From contig JAFAXX010000170.1 in the NCBI GenBank assembly GCA_019240655.1, positions 1 through 34,580 of the forward strand: 34,580 bases of DNA, written 5' to 3'. Positions within the stretch are counted from its first letter, which is position 1. The number at the start of each line of letters is the position of its first letter. The notes under the pieces are model-generated. The model worked only from the letters and a program-made list of their open reading frames with translations. It was not told where the DNA came from and did no database searches. A program made the translations under genes and the position numbers. Positions 7,367-14,860 of the stretch are shown here, piece after piece. Origin of the DNA: Solirubrobacterales bacterium (GTDB lineage Bacteria > Actinomycetota > Thermoleophilia > Solirubrobacterales > Solirubrobacteraceae).

Positions 7367-9224
7367 CGGCGCCCGGACGGAGCTCGGCCGCGATCCGCTT
7401 CTGGATCGCCGCGATCGCCCGGAACGCCTCGCGAAGATGGCTCCGGGTCAGCCCGCTCAGCCGGGTGGGATCGAGGTAGTCGTCGGGCGCCTCGCCCTCG
7501 CGGAGTTGCTCGACCTGATGGCGCAGCCGCAGCCCGCCGATCAGCTCGAAGGCGTCCTCGAGCGTGTGCGCATCGCCGGCCGGCAGGGTGCCGGCCTCGG
7601 CCGCGGCGTGCAGCCGCGCGGTCGTCGAGGCGCTGGTCACGCCGGCCGCCATGCCGGCCCAGCGAGCGAGGTCGACGATCGGGATGATGCCGCCGTGCTT
7701 GAGGTCGAGCCGGCCGCGGTGCTCGCCGGTGTGCTCGACGACGAGGCCGCGGAAGAAGCCGGTGGGGGGGCGCTGGGAGAGCGCGAACCGGGCCAGGAGC
7801 CGGAGAAGGGCCGGGTTCTCCGGAGCTGGGCGGAACGCGTCGGAGACCGGAGTGCCGGTGTGCACGCCCCACACGGGTCGGCTGTCGACGAGCACGGAGA
7901 CCAGGATCAGCGCCTGCTCCTGCGTTGGATCGGCGATCCAACTTCGCGCCGCGCGCTGCCAGGAGTCCACCGACCGCACGAACAGCAGGTTCGAGGCCGA
8001 CGCGCCGTGGGGATCGGGCACCAGGCCGCAGCGCTCGAGTCCGGCCACGACGGTCCGCCCGATCGCGTGCAGGGCGGCCCGGACCTCGGTCTCCGCGATG
8101 TCGCCGAACCAGGCGATCGCGCTGTCGACGTCCGCGCTCGGCGTCGTCTCCCGCCGCGCCTGGCTGCCGAGGGCCAGCCAGGCAAACGGGGCCGGGGACT
8201 CGCCGGCGTCCCGGACGGCGAATTCGAGCAGCCGCCGGGTCAGCGCGTCGACCACCACCGCGCGGACGGCCATGATGTTCGCCGGGGCGACGCGGGCATC
8301 GAGCATGGAGACGGCGCCCGCCGGGATCTCGCGCGCGGCGGCGGCCAGTTCCTCCACCGTTCGGGACCGGGCGATCCGCTGGCGCAGGAAGACCGACGAC
8401 CGGATCTGCGCGGCGACGACGTCGAGGTCCTCGAGCACCCCGAGGATCGCCCCGGTCGCCGAGACGACCGGGAGGTGGCGAAAGCCGCGGTCGAGCATCT
8501 CGAGCAGGACCTCGCCGCCGAGCTGGTCGGGCCGGCAGGTGTAGGCGGGGGCGGACATCGCGGCCGAGACCGGCGCATCGCCAGGCAGCCCGCCCGCGAC
8601 CACACGGGTGCGCAAGTCGTGATTGGTGAGGATCCCGAGCGACCCATCGCCGCGGTCGACGACGACCGAGGTGGCGTCGACGGCGGCCATCCGCTGGGCC
8701 GCCTCACGGATCGGCGTCTCGGGGCCGCAGATGACCGCGCGGCCGCGGACGAGCGCCCCGACCGGCTGGTAGGCGGGGTCGGACGCCGGCGCGGAGAGCG
8801 CCCCGGCGAGCTCGGCCGAGGCCTCGAGCAGCGAGCGGGCGACGAAGCGCAGGCCCGACTGGCCGCTCAGGGCCTCGCGCGCTGCGGCGGCCTCGATCCG
8901 GTAGCACACGGTGTCCTCGGCCGCGCGCGCCTCGAAGCCGGTCGGCAGCCCGGAGAGCATCGAGCTGTGCCCGAACAGCTCACCTTCGCCGAGCAGGTCG
9001 AGCGTGCGCCCGTCGTGGACGATCTCGACCGCTCCGCTTCGCACCACGCGCAGATGCTCGACCGGGTCGGCGCCCTCGGCGAAGATCGTCGTCCCCGCCG
9101 GATGCGCCTCGATCTCGGCCGCGGCGGCCACCCGCTCGACCGTTTCTCGACCGAGCGCGTCGAAGGGCGGGTGCTCGCGCAGAAAGCGCGTGACGTCGAG
9201 AAGTGCCGCCGGCGCGCCGCTCAA
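7353..9224 (-). CDS. cNMP-binding/CBS/DUF294 nucleotidyltransferase-like signalling protein
   Basis: A 623-residue modular protein. Residues about 10-120 are a cyclic-nucleotide-binding beta-barrel (LLGEGELFGHSSML); about 150-270 hold a CBS-domain pair (VVDRGDGSLGILTNHDLRTR, then GFRHLPVV); about 300-450 a DUF294 nucleotidyltransferase-like domain with LGSQARRETTPSADVDSAI, in which the G-S and D-x-D positions are kept; the remainder is the DUF294 C-terminal helical domain. Such proteins are thought to sense nucleotides and modify or regulate partners; the target is unknown. I place the start at TTG 9224-9222, which overlaps the GMC oxidoreductase stop as TTGA; the open frame runs far upstream but that part is only a shadow of the GMC gene. 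Coupling suggests it regulates this transport/oxidation operon. Confidence 0.85.
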   Translation of the reverse strand: MSGAPAALLDVTRFLREHPPFDALGRETVERVAAAAEIEAHPAGTTIFAEGADPVEHLRVVRSGAVEIVHDGRTLDLLGEGELFGHSSMLSGLPTGFEARAAEDTVCYRIEAAAAREALSGQSGLRFVARSLLEASAELAGALSAPASDPAYQPVGALVRGRAVICGPETPIREAAQRMAAVDATSVVVDRGDGSLGILTNHDLRTRVVAGGLPGDAPVSAAMSAPAYTCRPDQLGGEVLLEMLDRGFRHLPVVSATGAILGVLEDLDVVAAQIRSSVFLRQRIARSRTVEELAAAAREIPAGAVSMLDARVAPANIMAVRAVVVDALTRRLLEFAVRDAGESPAPFAWLALGSQARRETTPSADVDSAIAWFGDIAETEVRAALHAIGRTVVAGLERCGLVPDPHGASASNLLFVRSVDSWQRAARSWIADPTQEQALILVSVLVDSRPVWGVHTGTPVSDAFRPAPENPALLRLLARFALSQRPPTGFFRGLVVEHTGEHRGRLDLKHGGIIPIVDLARWAGMAAGVTSASTTARLHAAAEAGTLPAGDAHTLEDAFELIGGLRLRHQVEQLREGEAPDDYLDPTRLSGLTRSHLREAFRAIAAIQKRIAAELRPGAAVMP

Positions 9225-10819
9225 ACGGCCGCTGGGGTCGCCGGCTGCTCGGCGCCCCCCCGCGCATCCTCCTTGAGCAGGTCGGCGCACTTCTCGCCCA
9301 CCATCATCGTCGTGATGCACGGGTTGATCGCGGGGAGGAAGGGAAGGATCGACCCGTCGGCGATCCGCAGGCTGCCGACGCCTCGCACGCGCAGGCGCGG
9401 GTCGACCACCGCGAGCGGATCGGACTCCGGGCCCATGTGGGCGCTGCACGCCGGGTGATACACCGTGTTGTGCGTCTTGTGCATGTAGTCGATCAGCTCG
9501 TCGTCGCTCTCGGCGTCGGGCCCCGGAGCCAGCTCGGCGCCGGCCCAGTCCGCCATCGCCGGCTGGGAGACGATCTTCCGAGCCAGCCGGATGCCGTAGG
9601 CCATCACGCGTTCGTCGTGGCCGTCGGGGTCGGTGAAGTAGCGGGGGTCGACTCGAGCCCGGTCGCGATAGTCGCGCGAGCGCAGCCGGACGGTTCCGCG
9701 CGAGCGGCCGCGACAGACGTTGGGGGTCAGGCAGAACCCGTTCTCGGTGGTCGGATAGCCCCAGCGAGCCGTGTTCATGTCGAACGGGACCGATCCGTAA
9801 TGCATCATGAGATCCGGCCGGTCGAGCCCCGGCTCGGAGGTCGAGAACAGCCCGATCTCCCACCACTGAGTCGATTGGCGCACCATCGGCCGCTTGGAGT
9901 CCCACTGGACGATGCCCTCGACGTGGTCGTCGAGGTTCTCGCCCACGCCGGGAAGGTCGATCAGCACCGGGATCCCGAACTCCTGCAGGTGCTTCCCCGG
10001 GCCGATTCCGGAGAGCATCAGCAGCTTCGGCGTGTCGATCGCGCCGGCGCTCAGGATGACCTCCCGCCGGGCCCGCACCGACGCCTGGGTGAGCATGTCC
10101 GGCGTGAGATATTCCACTCCGGTCGCTCGTCGGTTGTCGATCACCACGCGCTTGACCCAGCAGCCGGTCCGGATCTCCAGGTTCGAGCGCTGGCCGATGA
10201 TCGGATGCAGGTAGGCGTGCGAGGACGACATGCGTGTGTTGTCTGGCGCGGCGTTGATCTGAAACCAGCCCGCTCCGTTTGTCACCGTGTGCCCCTCGTT
10301 GAAGCGGCTGGTCGGCAGCCCGGCCTGGCCCGCCGCCTCGAGCAGGGCGACGCCGCACGGATCCTGGGGCGGGACGGTCATGATGTTCACGGGCCCACTG
10401 CGCCCGTGATGATCGCCGGGTCCGTCGTTGGTCTCGAGCCGCCGGATGAGCGGCCAGCACGCCTCGGCGCTCCACCCCTCGCAGCCCATGGCCGCCCACT
10501 CGTCGAGGTCCTCCTTCGGCGTCCAGAAGGCGATGCACGAGTTGTGCGAAGAGCAGCCGCCGAGGACCTTGCCGCGAGCATGGCGCAGGAAGCTGTTGCC
10601 CTTCTCCTGGCGCTCGACCAGATAGTCCCAGTCATAGCCCGAGTCGAGCAGGAACATCCAGTCGCCGAGCTTCAGGACGTGCTGGTCGTCGACGTCGGAG
10701 GGGCCGGCCTCGAGCACGCAGACGCTGACCGACGGGTCCTCGGACAGTCTGGCGGCAACCACGCAGCCGGCCGTGCCGCCGCCGGCGATGACGTAATCGA
10801 ACTCCCCGGCCTCGATCAT
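9221..10819 (-). CDS. GMC-family FAD oxidoreductase (choline-dehydrogenase-like)
   Basis: A 532-residue GMC oxidoreductase. The N-terminal FAD dinucleotide fold is [20 protein letters not shown], followed by VCVLEAG and the GMC signature region [18 protein letters not shown]. Near the C terminus the active-site His lies in [10 protein letters not shown] and the second catalytic residue, Asn, in [10 protein letters not shown]. These enzymes oxidise primary alcohols to aldehydes with FAD. Overlap with the upstream APC permease (ATGA) and the downstream DUF294 gene (TTGA), and an aldehyde dehydrogenase transcribed divergently, suggest uptake and two-step oxidation of an alcohol; choline to glycine betaine is the attractive guess because betaine-type methyltransferase genes lie nearby. 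Other alcohols remain possible. Confidence 0.9.
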   Translation of the reverse strand: MIEAGEFDYVIAGGGTAGCVVAARLSEDPSVSVCVLEAGPSDVDDQHVLKLGDWMFLLDSGYDWDYLVERQEKGNSFLRHARGKVLGGCSSHNSCIAFWTPKEDLDEWAAMGCEGWSAEACWPLIRRLETNDGPGDHHGRSGPVNIMTVPPQDPCGVALLEAAGQAGLPTSRFNEGHTVTNGAGWFQINAAPDNTRMSSSHAYLHPIIGQRSNLEIRTGCWVKRVVIDNRRATGVEYLTPDMLTQASVRARREVILSAGAIDTPKLLMLSGIGPGKHLQEFGIPVLIDLPGVGENLDDHVEGIVQWDSKRPMVRQSTQWWEIGLFSTSEPGLDRPDLMMHYGSVPFDMNTARWGYPTTENGFCLTPNVCRGRSRGTVRLRSRDYRDRARVDPRYFTDPDGHDERVMAYGIRLARKIVSQPAMADWAGAELAPGPDAESDDELIDYMHKTHNTVYHPACSAHMGPESDPLAVVDPRLRVRGVGSLRIADGSILPFLPAINPCITTMMVGEKCADLLKEDARGGAEQPATPAAV

Positions 10820-12408
10820 GGCATTGCGTCCCCGAGCGGCGCGGGAACCGGGGCCTCGGGTATCTGGGCTCTGTGCTCGGCCAGCACCTCAGATCCCTTC
10901 TTCACCTGCACCGTGTAGTAATAGATTGCACCGATCGCGACGATGATCGCGATGAACAGTGGGGCGGACCATTGCCAGTACCAGTGAGCCTTGCCCACGG
11001 CGTTGTAGATGGCGTTCCTGGGCCAGGCGATGTTGATCAGCACGAGGACGCCATAGCCCACCGCCGCGATGTTGACCGGCATGCCCAAGCGCCCGAGGGA
11101 GAAATACGGGCCGTGATCGGGCTTCGGCCAGGTACCCCGGAACCGGCGGACCAGCATTGGCACCGTCACCCCGAGATACGCCAAGTAGAACATGATGATG
11201 GCCAGCGAGGTGAGAACGTAGAACGCGCTCTGATTCGACACATTGACCCCGATCAGCACGAGGGTGAGGATCCCGGTCACGAGCGCCGGGATGACCGGCA
11301 CCTTGCGCGCGCCCGAGACCCGAGCAATTGCCGAGCCGAACGGCAGCTGATTGTCACGCGCCATCGAGAACATCATCCGGATCGTCGCCGTTTGCACGGC
11401 CAGGCAGCAGACGAAGATGGCAAGACCGGAGTCGGCCAGGAACACGTTGCCCGTGGTGTTGCCGAACGCCTTCTTCATCACGTACGGCAGGCCGAGGAGG
11501 CCGATGTTCTTGTCGTGAATGTTCCGGTTCGACATGATGCCGAGGAGGATCACCAGGCCGCCGATCGTGGCGGCCGCACCGATCGCGCGGATGATCGCGG
11601 GCGGCGCGTGCCTGCGGGGGTCGTTCGTCTCCTCGGCCAGCGTCCCGGCCGTGTCGAACCCGTACATCACGTAGGCGCTGACCAGCCCGCCGACCAGCAG
11701 CGCACCGAAGTAGCCCCAGGCGTGGCCGGCACCGTACCCGTAGGTGTGGAAGATGACTGTCGGCGAGTGATGCGCGTGGAACACCAGCAGGATCACCAGG
11801 ATCGTTGAGCCACACAGCTCGGCGGCCACGCCGATGTTGTTGATACGCGACATCAGCTTGACGCCGAGCATGTTGATGATCGTGGTGATGCACACGAGGA
11901 TGCCGCCGAGCACGAGCGCGTTCTGCGCCCCGCCCTTTGTGCTCGTCAGCCCGGCGTCGGCGGCGCCGCCGAAGATCTGAAGGTGGGTGGTGATCTGGGG
12001 CAGTACGACCTGCCAGTCGACCGCCACGGCGGCGATTGTGACGATCGCGCCGATGATGTAGATCCAGCCGACCATCCAGGCTGAGACACCGGATGTGAGG
12101 TTCTTGGACCACTGGTAGACCGAGCCGGCGATCGGATACTGCCCGGCCATCTCCATGAAGCAGAGCGCCACCAGAATCTGTCCGCCGACCACCACCGGCC
12201 ACGTCCACCACACCCCCGGGCCGGCGTTCAGGTACCCGAATCCGAACAGCGCGACGACGCCGGTGAGGATCGAGATGTAGCTGAACCCGGCGGCAAACGA
12301 CGAGAACGAACCCAACGAGCGGTCGAGCTCCTGCTTGTAGCCGAAGCCGGCGAGCTCGTCGGCGTCGGAAGCCGACAGGGTGGTCGGTGTCTCGTCAACG
12401 GTTGCCAT
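10816..12408 (-). CDS. APC-superfamily amino acid/amine permease
   Basis: A 530-residue permease with about twelve hydrophobic segments. The N terminus is polar and then reads FGYKQELDRSLGSFSSFAAG, the GYKQEL.R motif typical of the APC subgroup that imports GABA, choline and other amines in Actinobacteria and fungi (BAT1/UGA4-like). The first helix contains the unwound small-residue stretch expected for the substrate site. Start chosen at ATG 12408-12406, 7 bases after GGAGG; an upstream extension in the same frame lacks such a site. It is the first gene of the permease-GMC-DUF294 operon and diverges from the aldehyde dehydrogenase. The substrate is inferred, not shown. Confidence 0.88.
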   Translation of the reverse strand: MATVDETPTTLSASDADELAGFGYKQELDRSLGSFSSFAAGFSYISILTGVVALFGFGYLNAGPGVWWTWPVVVGGQILVALCFMEMAGQYPIAGSVYQWSKNLTSGVSAWMVGWIYIIGAIVTIAAVAVDWQVVLPQITTHLQIFGGAADAGLTSTKGGAQNALVLGGILVCITTIINMLGVKLMSRINNIGVAAELCGSTILVILLVFHAHHSPTVIFHTYGYGAGHAWGYFGALLVGGLVSAYVMYGFDTAGTLAEETNDPRRHAPPAIIRAIGAAATIGGLVILLGIMSNRNIHDKNIGLLGLPYVMKKAFGNTTGNVFLADSGLAIFVCCLAVQTATIRMMFSMARDNQLPFGSAIARVSGARKVPVIPALVTGILTLVLIGVNVSNQSAFYVLTSLAIIMFYLAYLGVTVPMLVRRFRGTWPKPDHGPYFSLGRLGMPVNIAAVGYGVLVLINIAWPRNAIYNAVGKAHWYWQWSAPLFIAIIVAIGAIYYYTVQVKKGSEVLAEHRAQIPEAPVPAPLGDAMP

Positions 12409-12498
12409 CAATCGACCTCCTGGTCTGCGCATCACGTGGCGCGACCACAACACCGCGACCGCTCGAGCACCGAGGTGGCGCCAAGGTATGCCGCGGCG

Positions 12499-12546
12499 TT
12501 GACCTCCGCCTGATCGCGCAGGTATATATCAGTTGTCGAACTGTGT
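12499..12546 (+). promoter_or_regulatory. Aldehyde dehydrogenase promoter with GntR-type operator
   Basis: Within the 160-base divergent gap, a sigma70-like promoter TTGACC (12499-12504), 18-base spacer, TATATA (12523-12528) points to the aldehyde dehydrogenase. The -10 lies in ATATATCAGT (12524-12533), a 10-base word also present at the GntR gene's own promoter. Directly after it is the inverted repeat CAGTT-GTCG-AACTG (12530-12543), containing the GT-N3-AC core common in FadR/GntR operators. A repressor bound here would cover the -10 and transcription start and could also reach the divergent permease promoter. No clear -35/-10 was found for the permease. Confidence 0.6.
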
Positions 12547-12568
12547 CAACGCGACCTCGAGGGCAGCC

Positions 12569-14032
12569 ATGGCCATCAACACCCTGCAGCAGATCTTCGT
12601 GGGCGGCGAATGGACGCCCAGCGCGAGCGGCGAGACGTTCGAGGCGACGAGCCCCGCCACCGGGGAGCGGATCGCCGCGGTTCCCCAGGGCGACCGCGAG
12701 GACGCCCGGAGGGCGATCGCCGCGGCGCGGGCGGCCGCCGACGGCTGGGCGCGGCTGACCGCGTTCGAGCGCGCCGCGAAGATGCACGCGGTCGGCGACG
12801 TGATCGAGTCCCGCCGAGAGCATCTCGCCCGCACCCTCACCCTGGACCAGGGCAAGCCGCTCAAGGCCGAGGCGTTCGACGAGGTCGACGAGCTGATCGA
12901 GTACTGGCGGATGGCCGCGGAGGACGGCAAGCGGCTCGGCGGCGAACTGCCGAATTCGTTCTCGGCCGGAAAGCGCGTCCTGGTGGTTATGCGCGCCCGC
13001 GGCGTTGTCGGCGTGATCAGCCCGTGGAACTGGCCTTACACGATGCCGGCGGAGCTGATCGCGCCGGCGCTGGCCTGCGGGAACGCGGTCGTGTGGACGC
13101 CCGCACCAACGACGGCGGTGTGCGCGATCGAGCTGGCGCGCTGTCTCGCCGACGCCGATCTTCCGCCCGGGGTGTTCAACTTGGTCACCGGCCCCGGGCC
13201 GGTGGTCGGCGACGAGATCGCTCGCAATCCCGGGACCGACGGGGTCGGCTTCATCGGGTCGACCGGCACCGGCCGCCTCGTGGCGCAGGCGGCGGCCGGC
13301 AAGGCGACGCTGCTCGAGATGGGCGGCAACGGACCGCTGGTCGTGCTCGAGGACGCCGACCTCGACGCCGCGGTGGACGCGACGCTGACCGCGTGCTACC
13401 TGTGCGCGGGTCAGAGCTGCACGGCCGGGGAACGGATCCTCGTCCACCGCGCGGTCGAGGGCGAGTTCGTTGACCTGCTCGCCCGCCGGGTGACCGAGCG
13501 GATCCTGCTCGGAGACCCGTTCAACGACCGAACCACGATGGGCCCGCTGAACAACGAGCCGGTGGCGATGAAGATGGACGAGCACGTCGACGACGCGGTG
13601 CAGCGGGGCGCAAGCGTGGTCAGCGGCGGCGCCCGCGCGCCCGGTCATGCCACTCCGCTTTACTGGCAGCCCACCGTGCTCGCCGGCGTCCCCGCGGACG
13701 CCCGCGTCGCGGTCGAGGAGACCTTCGGCCCGGTGGCGCCGGTCGTGGCGGTCGACTCGCTCGAGCACGCCATCGAGCTGACCAATGCCTCGCCGTACGG
13801 GCTGCTGTCGGCGATCTTCACCGCCGATCTGGGCCGCGGGCTCGAGTTCGCCGACCGGGTACGCACCGGCTGGGTCAACATCAACGAGTCGAGCAACTAC
13901 TGGGAGGCCCACCTGCCGTTCGGCGGGCGCTCGGGCAGCGACAGCGGCATCGGCCGGGTCGGCGGCTCCGAGGTCATGCGCTCATTCACCGAGCCCCAGA
14001 CGATCGTGCTGACGCCCCATACGCGCGCGTAA
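12569..14032 (+). CDS. NAD(P)-dependent aldehyde dehydrogenase
   Basis: A 487-residue ALDH-superfamily enzyme that oxidises an aldehyde to a carboxylate with NAD(P). The cofactor loop is GSTGTGRLVAQ, the general base is Glu250 in LLEMGGNGP, and the nucleophile is Cys284 in CAGQSCTAGER; all are intact. Length is standard. I choose ATG 12569, preceded by GAGGG at a suitable distance, over an upstream TTG in the same frame at 12533, which lies inside the proposed operator. Divergent transcription from the APC permease and GMC oxidoreductase suggests it finishes the alcohol-to-acid conversion; betaine aldehyde is one candidate substrate but specificity cannot be read from motifs. Confidence 0.92.
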   Translation: MAINTLQQIFVGGEWTPSASGETFEATSPATGERIAAVPQGDREDARRAIAAARAAADGWARLTAFERAAKMHAVGDVIESRREHLARTLTLDQGKPLKAEAFDEVDELIEYWRMAAEDGKRLGGELPNSFSAGKRVLVVMRARGVVGVISPWNWPYTMPAELIAPALACGNAVVWTPAPTTAVCAIELARCLADADLPPGVFNLVTGPGPVVGDEIARNPGTDGVGFIGSTGTGRLVAQAAAGKATLLEMGGNGPLVVLEDADLDAAVDATLTACYLCAGQSCTAGERILVHRAVEGEFVDLLARRVTERILLGDPFNDRTTMGPLNNEPVAMKMDEHVDDAVQRGASVVSGGARAPGHATPLYWQPTVLAGVPADARVAVEETFGPVAPVVAVDSLEHAIELTNASPYGLLSAIFTADLGRGLEFADRVRTGWVNINESSNYWEAHLPFGGRSGSDSGIGRVGGSEVMRSFTEPQTIVLTPHTRA

Positions 14033-14049
14033 GCGAGCGATTGGAAGGG

Positions 14050-14066
14050 GCTGCCCTTCGGGCAGC
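14050..14066. terminator. Hairpin between convergent ALDH and GntR genes
   Basis: A perfect 7-base stem GCTGCCC/GGGCAGC with a TTC loop lies in the 74-base gap between two convergent genes. There is no T-tract on either side, so if it ends transcription it does so weakly or in both directions. Position is the main support. Confidence 0.45.
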
Positions 14067-14106
14067 GTCCGTGGGGCCGGCAATCCGAGCTGCCGCGAGC
14101 AGGGGG

Positions 14107-14769
14107 CTACAGCACCGCCCGGATTTCGCGCTCGAAGGCGCCGATGTGCCGGGCGAGGATCTCGCGGGCGCCTTCGGCGTCGCCGTCGGCGATCGCGCGC
14201 AGCAACTGCTCGTGCTCGTGCACGCGCGCGAACAGACCGGGGAGGCGATCGATCACCAGATGCCAGATGCGCAGCGACAGGTTGAGGTAGCGCCCGAGCG
14301 TCTCCTCCATGAACGGGTTGTTGGCGCAGCGGTGGATGAACCGGTGCACCCGGGCGTCGAGCGCCATCAGCGCCGCGCCGTCGGCCCCCGGGCTGCGCGC
14401 GAGCTCGTAGAGCAGCGCGTCGAGCTCGGCCCGCTGCGCCTCGGTGATTCGCTGGGCCGCCCGGTAAGCGGCGTGGCTCTCGAGTTGCCGGCGCACGTCC
14501 GAGATGTCGGCGAGATCGGTGATGTTGATCTCCGAGGCGAATGTGCCGCGCCGCGGGAACACCGTGACCAGGTTCTCGAGCGCCAGGCGCTTGATCGCCT
14601 CGCGCACCGGCGTGCGACCCATCTCGAGCTCGCGGCCGAGCGCGTCTTCATCGATCGGCGCGCCGGGCGGGATCCGCAGCGTGACGATCCGGTCGCGCAG
14701 TTCGGCGTAGGCGCGGTCGGCCAGCAGGCCGCGCGGCGCGCTCGTCAGGCGGGAGGGTTCGGTGCTCAC
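14107..14769 (-). CDS. GntR-family regulator with FCD effector domain
   Basis: A 220-residue transcription factor. Residues about 10-80 are the GntR winged helix: LRDRIVTLRIPPGAPIDE, then ALGRELEMGRTPVREAIKRL and VTVFPRRGTFAS. Residues about 85-215 are an all-helical FCD ligand domain of the FadR class with conserved acidic and His positions (LDARVHRFIH, later VHEHEQLLRAI and ILARHIGAFE). Family members bind a metal and a small carboxylate, and release DNA. The start is GTG at 14769. It converges on the aldehyde dehydrogenase gene and its promoter region shares the word ATATATCAGT with the ALDH promoter, so control of the oxidation module plus itself is likely. Confidence 0.9.
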   Translation of the reverse strand: MSTEPSRLTSAPRGLLADRAYAELRDRIVTLRIPPGAPIDEDALGRELEMGRTPVREAIKRLALENLVTVFPRRGTFASEINITDLADISDVRRQLESHAAYRAAQRITEAQRAELDALLYELARSPGADGAALMALDARVHRFIHRCANNPFMEETLGRYLNLSLRIWHLVIDRLPGLFARVHEHEQLLRAIADGDAEGAREILARHIGAFEREIRAVL

Positions 14770-14779
14770 CGGCCGGCCA

Positions 14780-14813
14780 GGGGGACGAACGCCCCCAACG
14801 CTGATATATCAGT
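14780..14813 (-). promoter_or_regulatory. GntR gene operator and leader hairpin
   Basis: Upstream of the GntR gene, CTGATATATCAG (14801-14812) is a perfect 12-base palindrome; with the next T it contains ATATATCAGT, identical to the word over the ALDH -10. This suggests autoregulation. Between it and the GTG start is a short hairpin, GGGGG/CCCCC with a 7-base loop (14780-14796), that would lie in the leader if transcription starts near the palindrome. Confidence 0.55.
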
Positions 14814-14860
14814 CATCGGTTAGCCGCGAGCCTAACAAGCGGCGCGCCACCCGGCAAGGG

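Noticed and set aside
5886-9458. Very long plus-strand open frame (about 1190 codons)
   Set aside because: It lies antisense to the Ppx/GppA and DUF294-type genes, has an Arg/Gly/His/Asp-rich composition with no domain, and results from the codon bias of GC-rich genes on the other strand.
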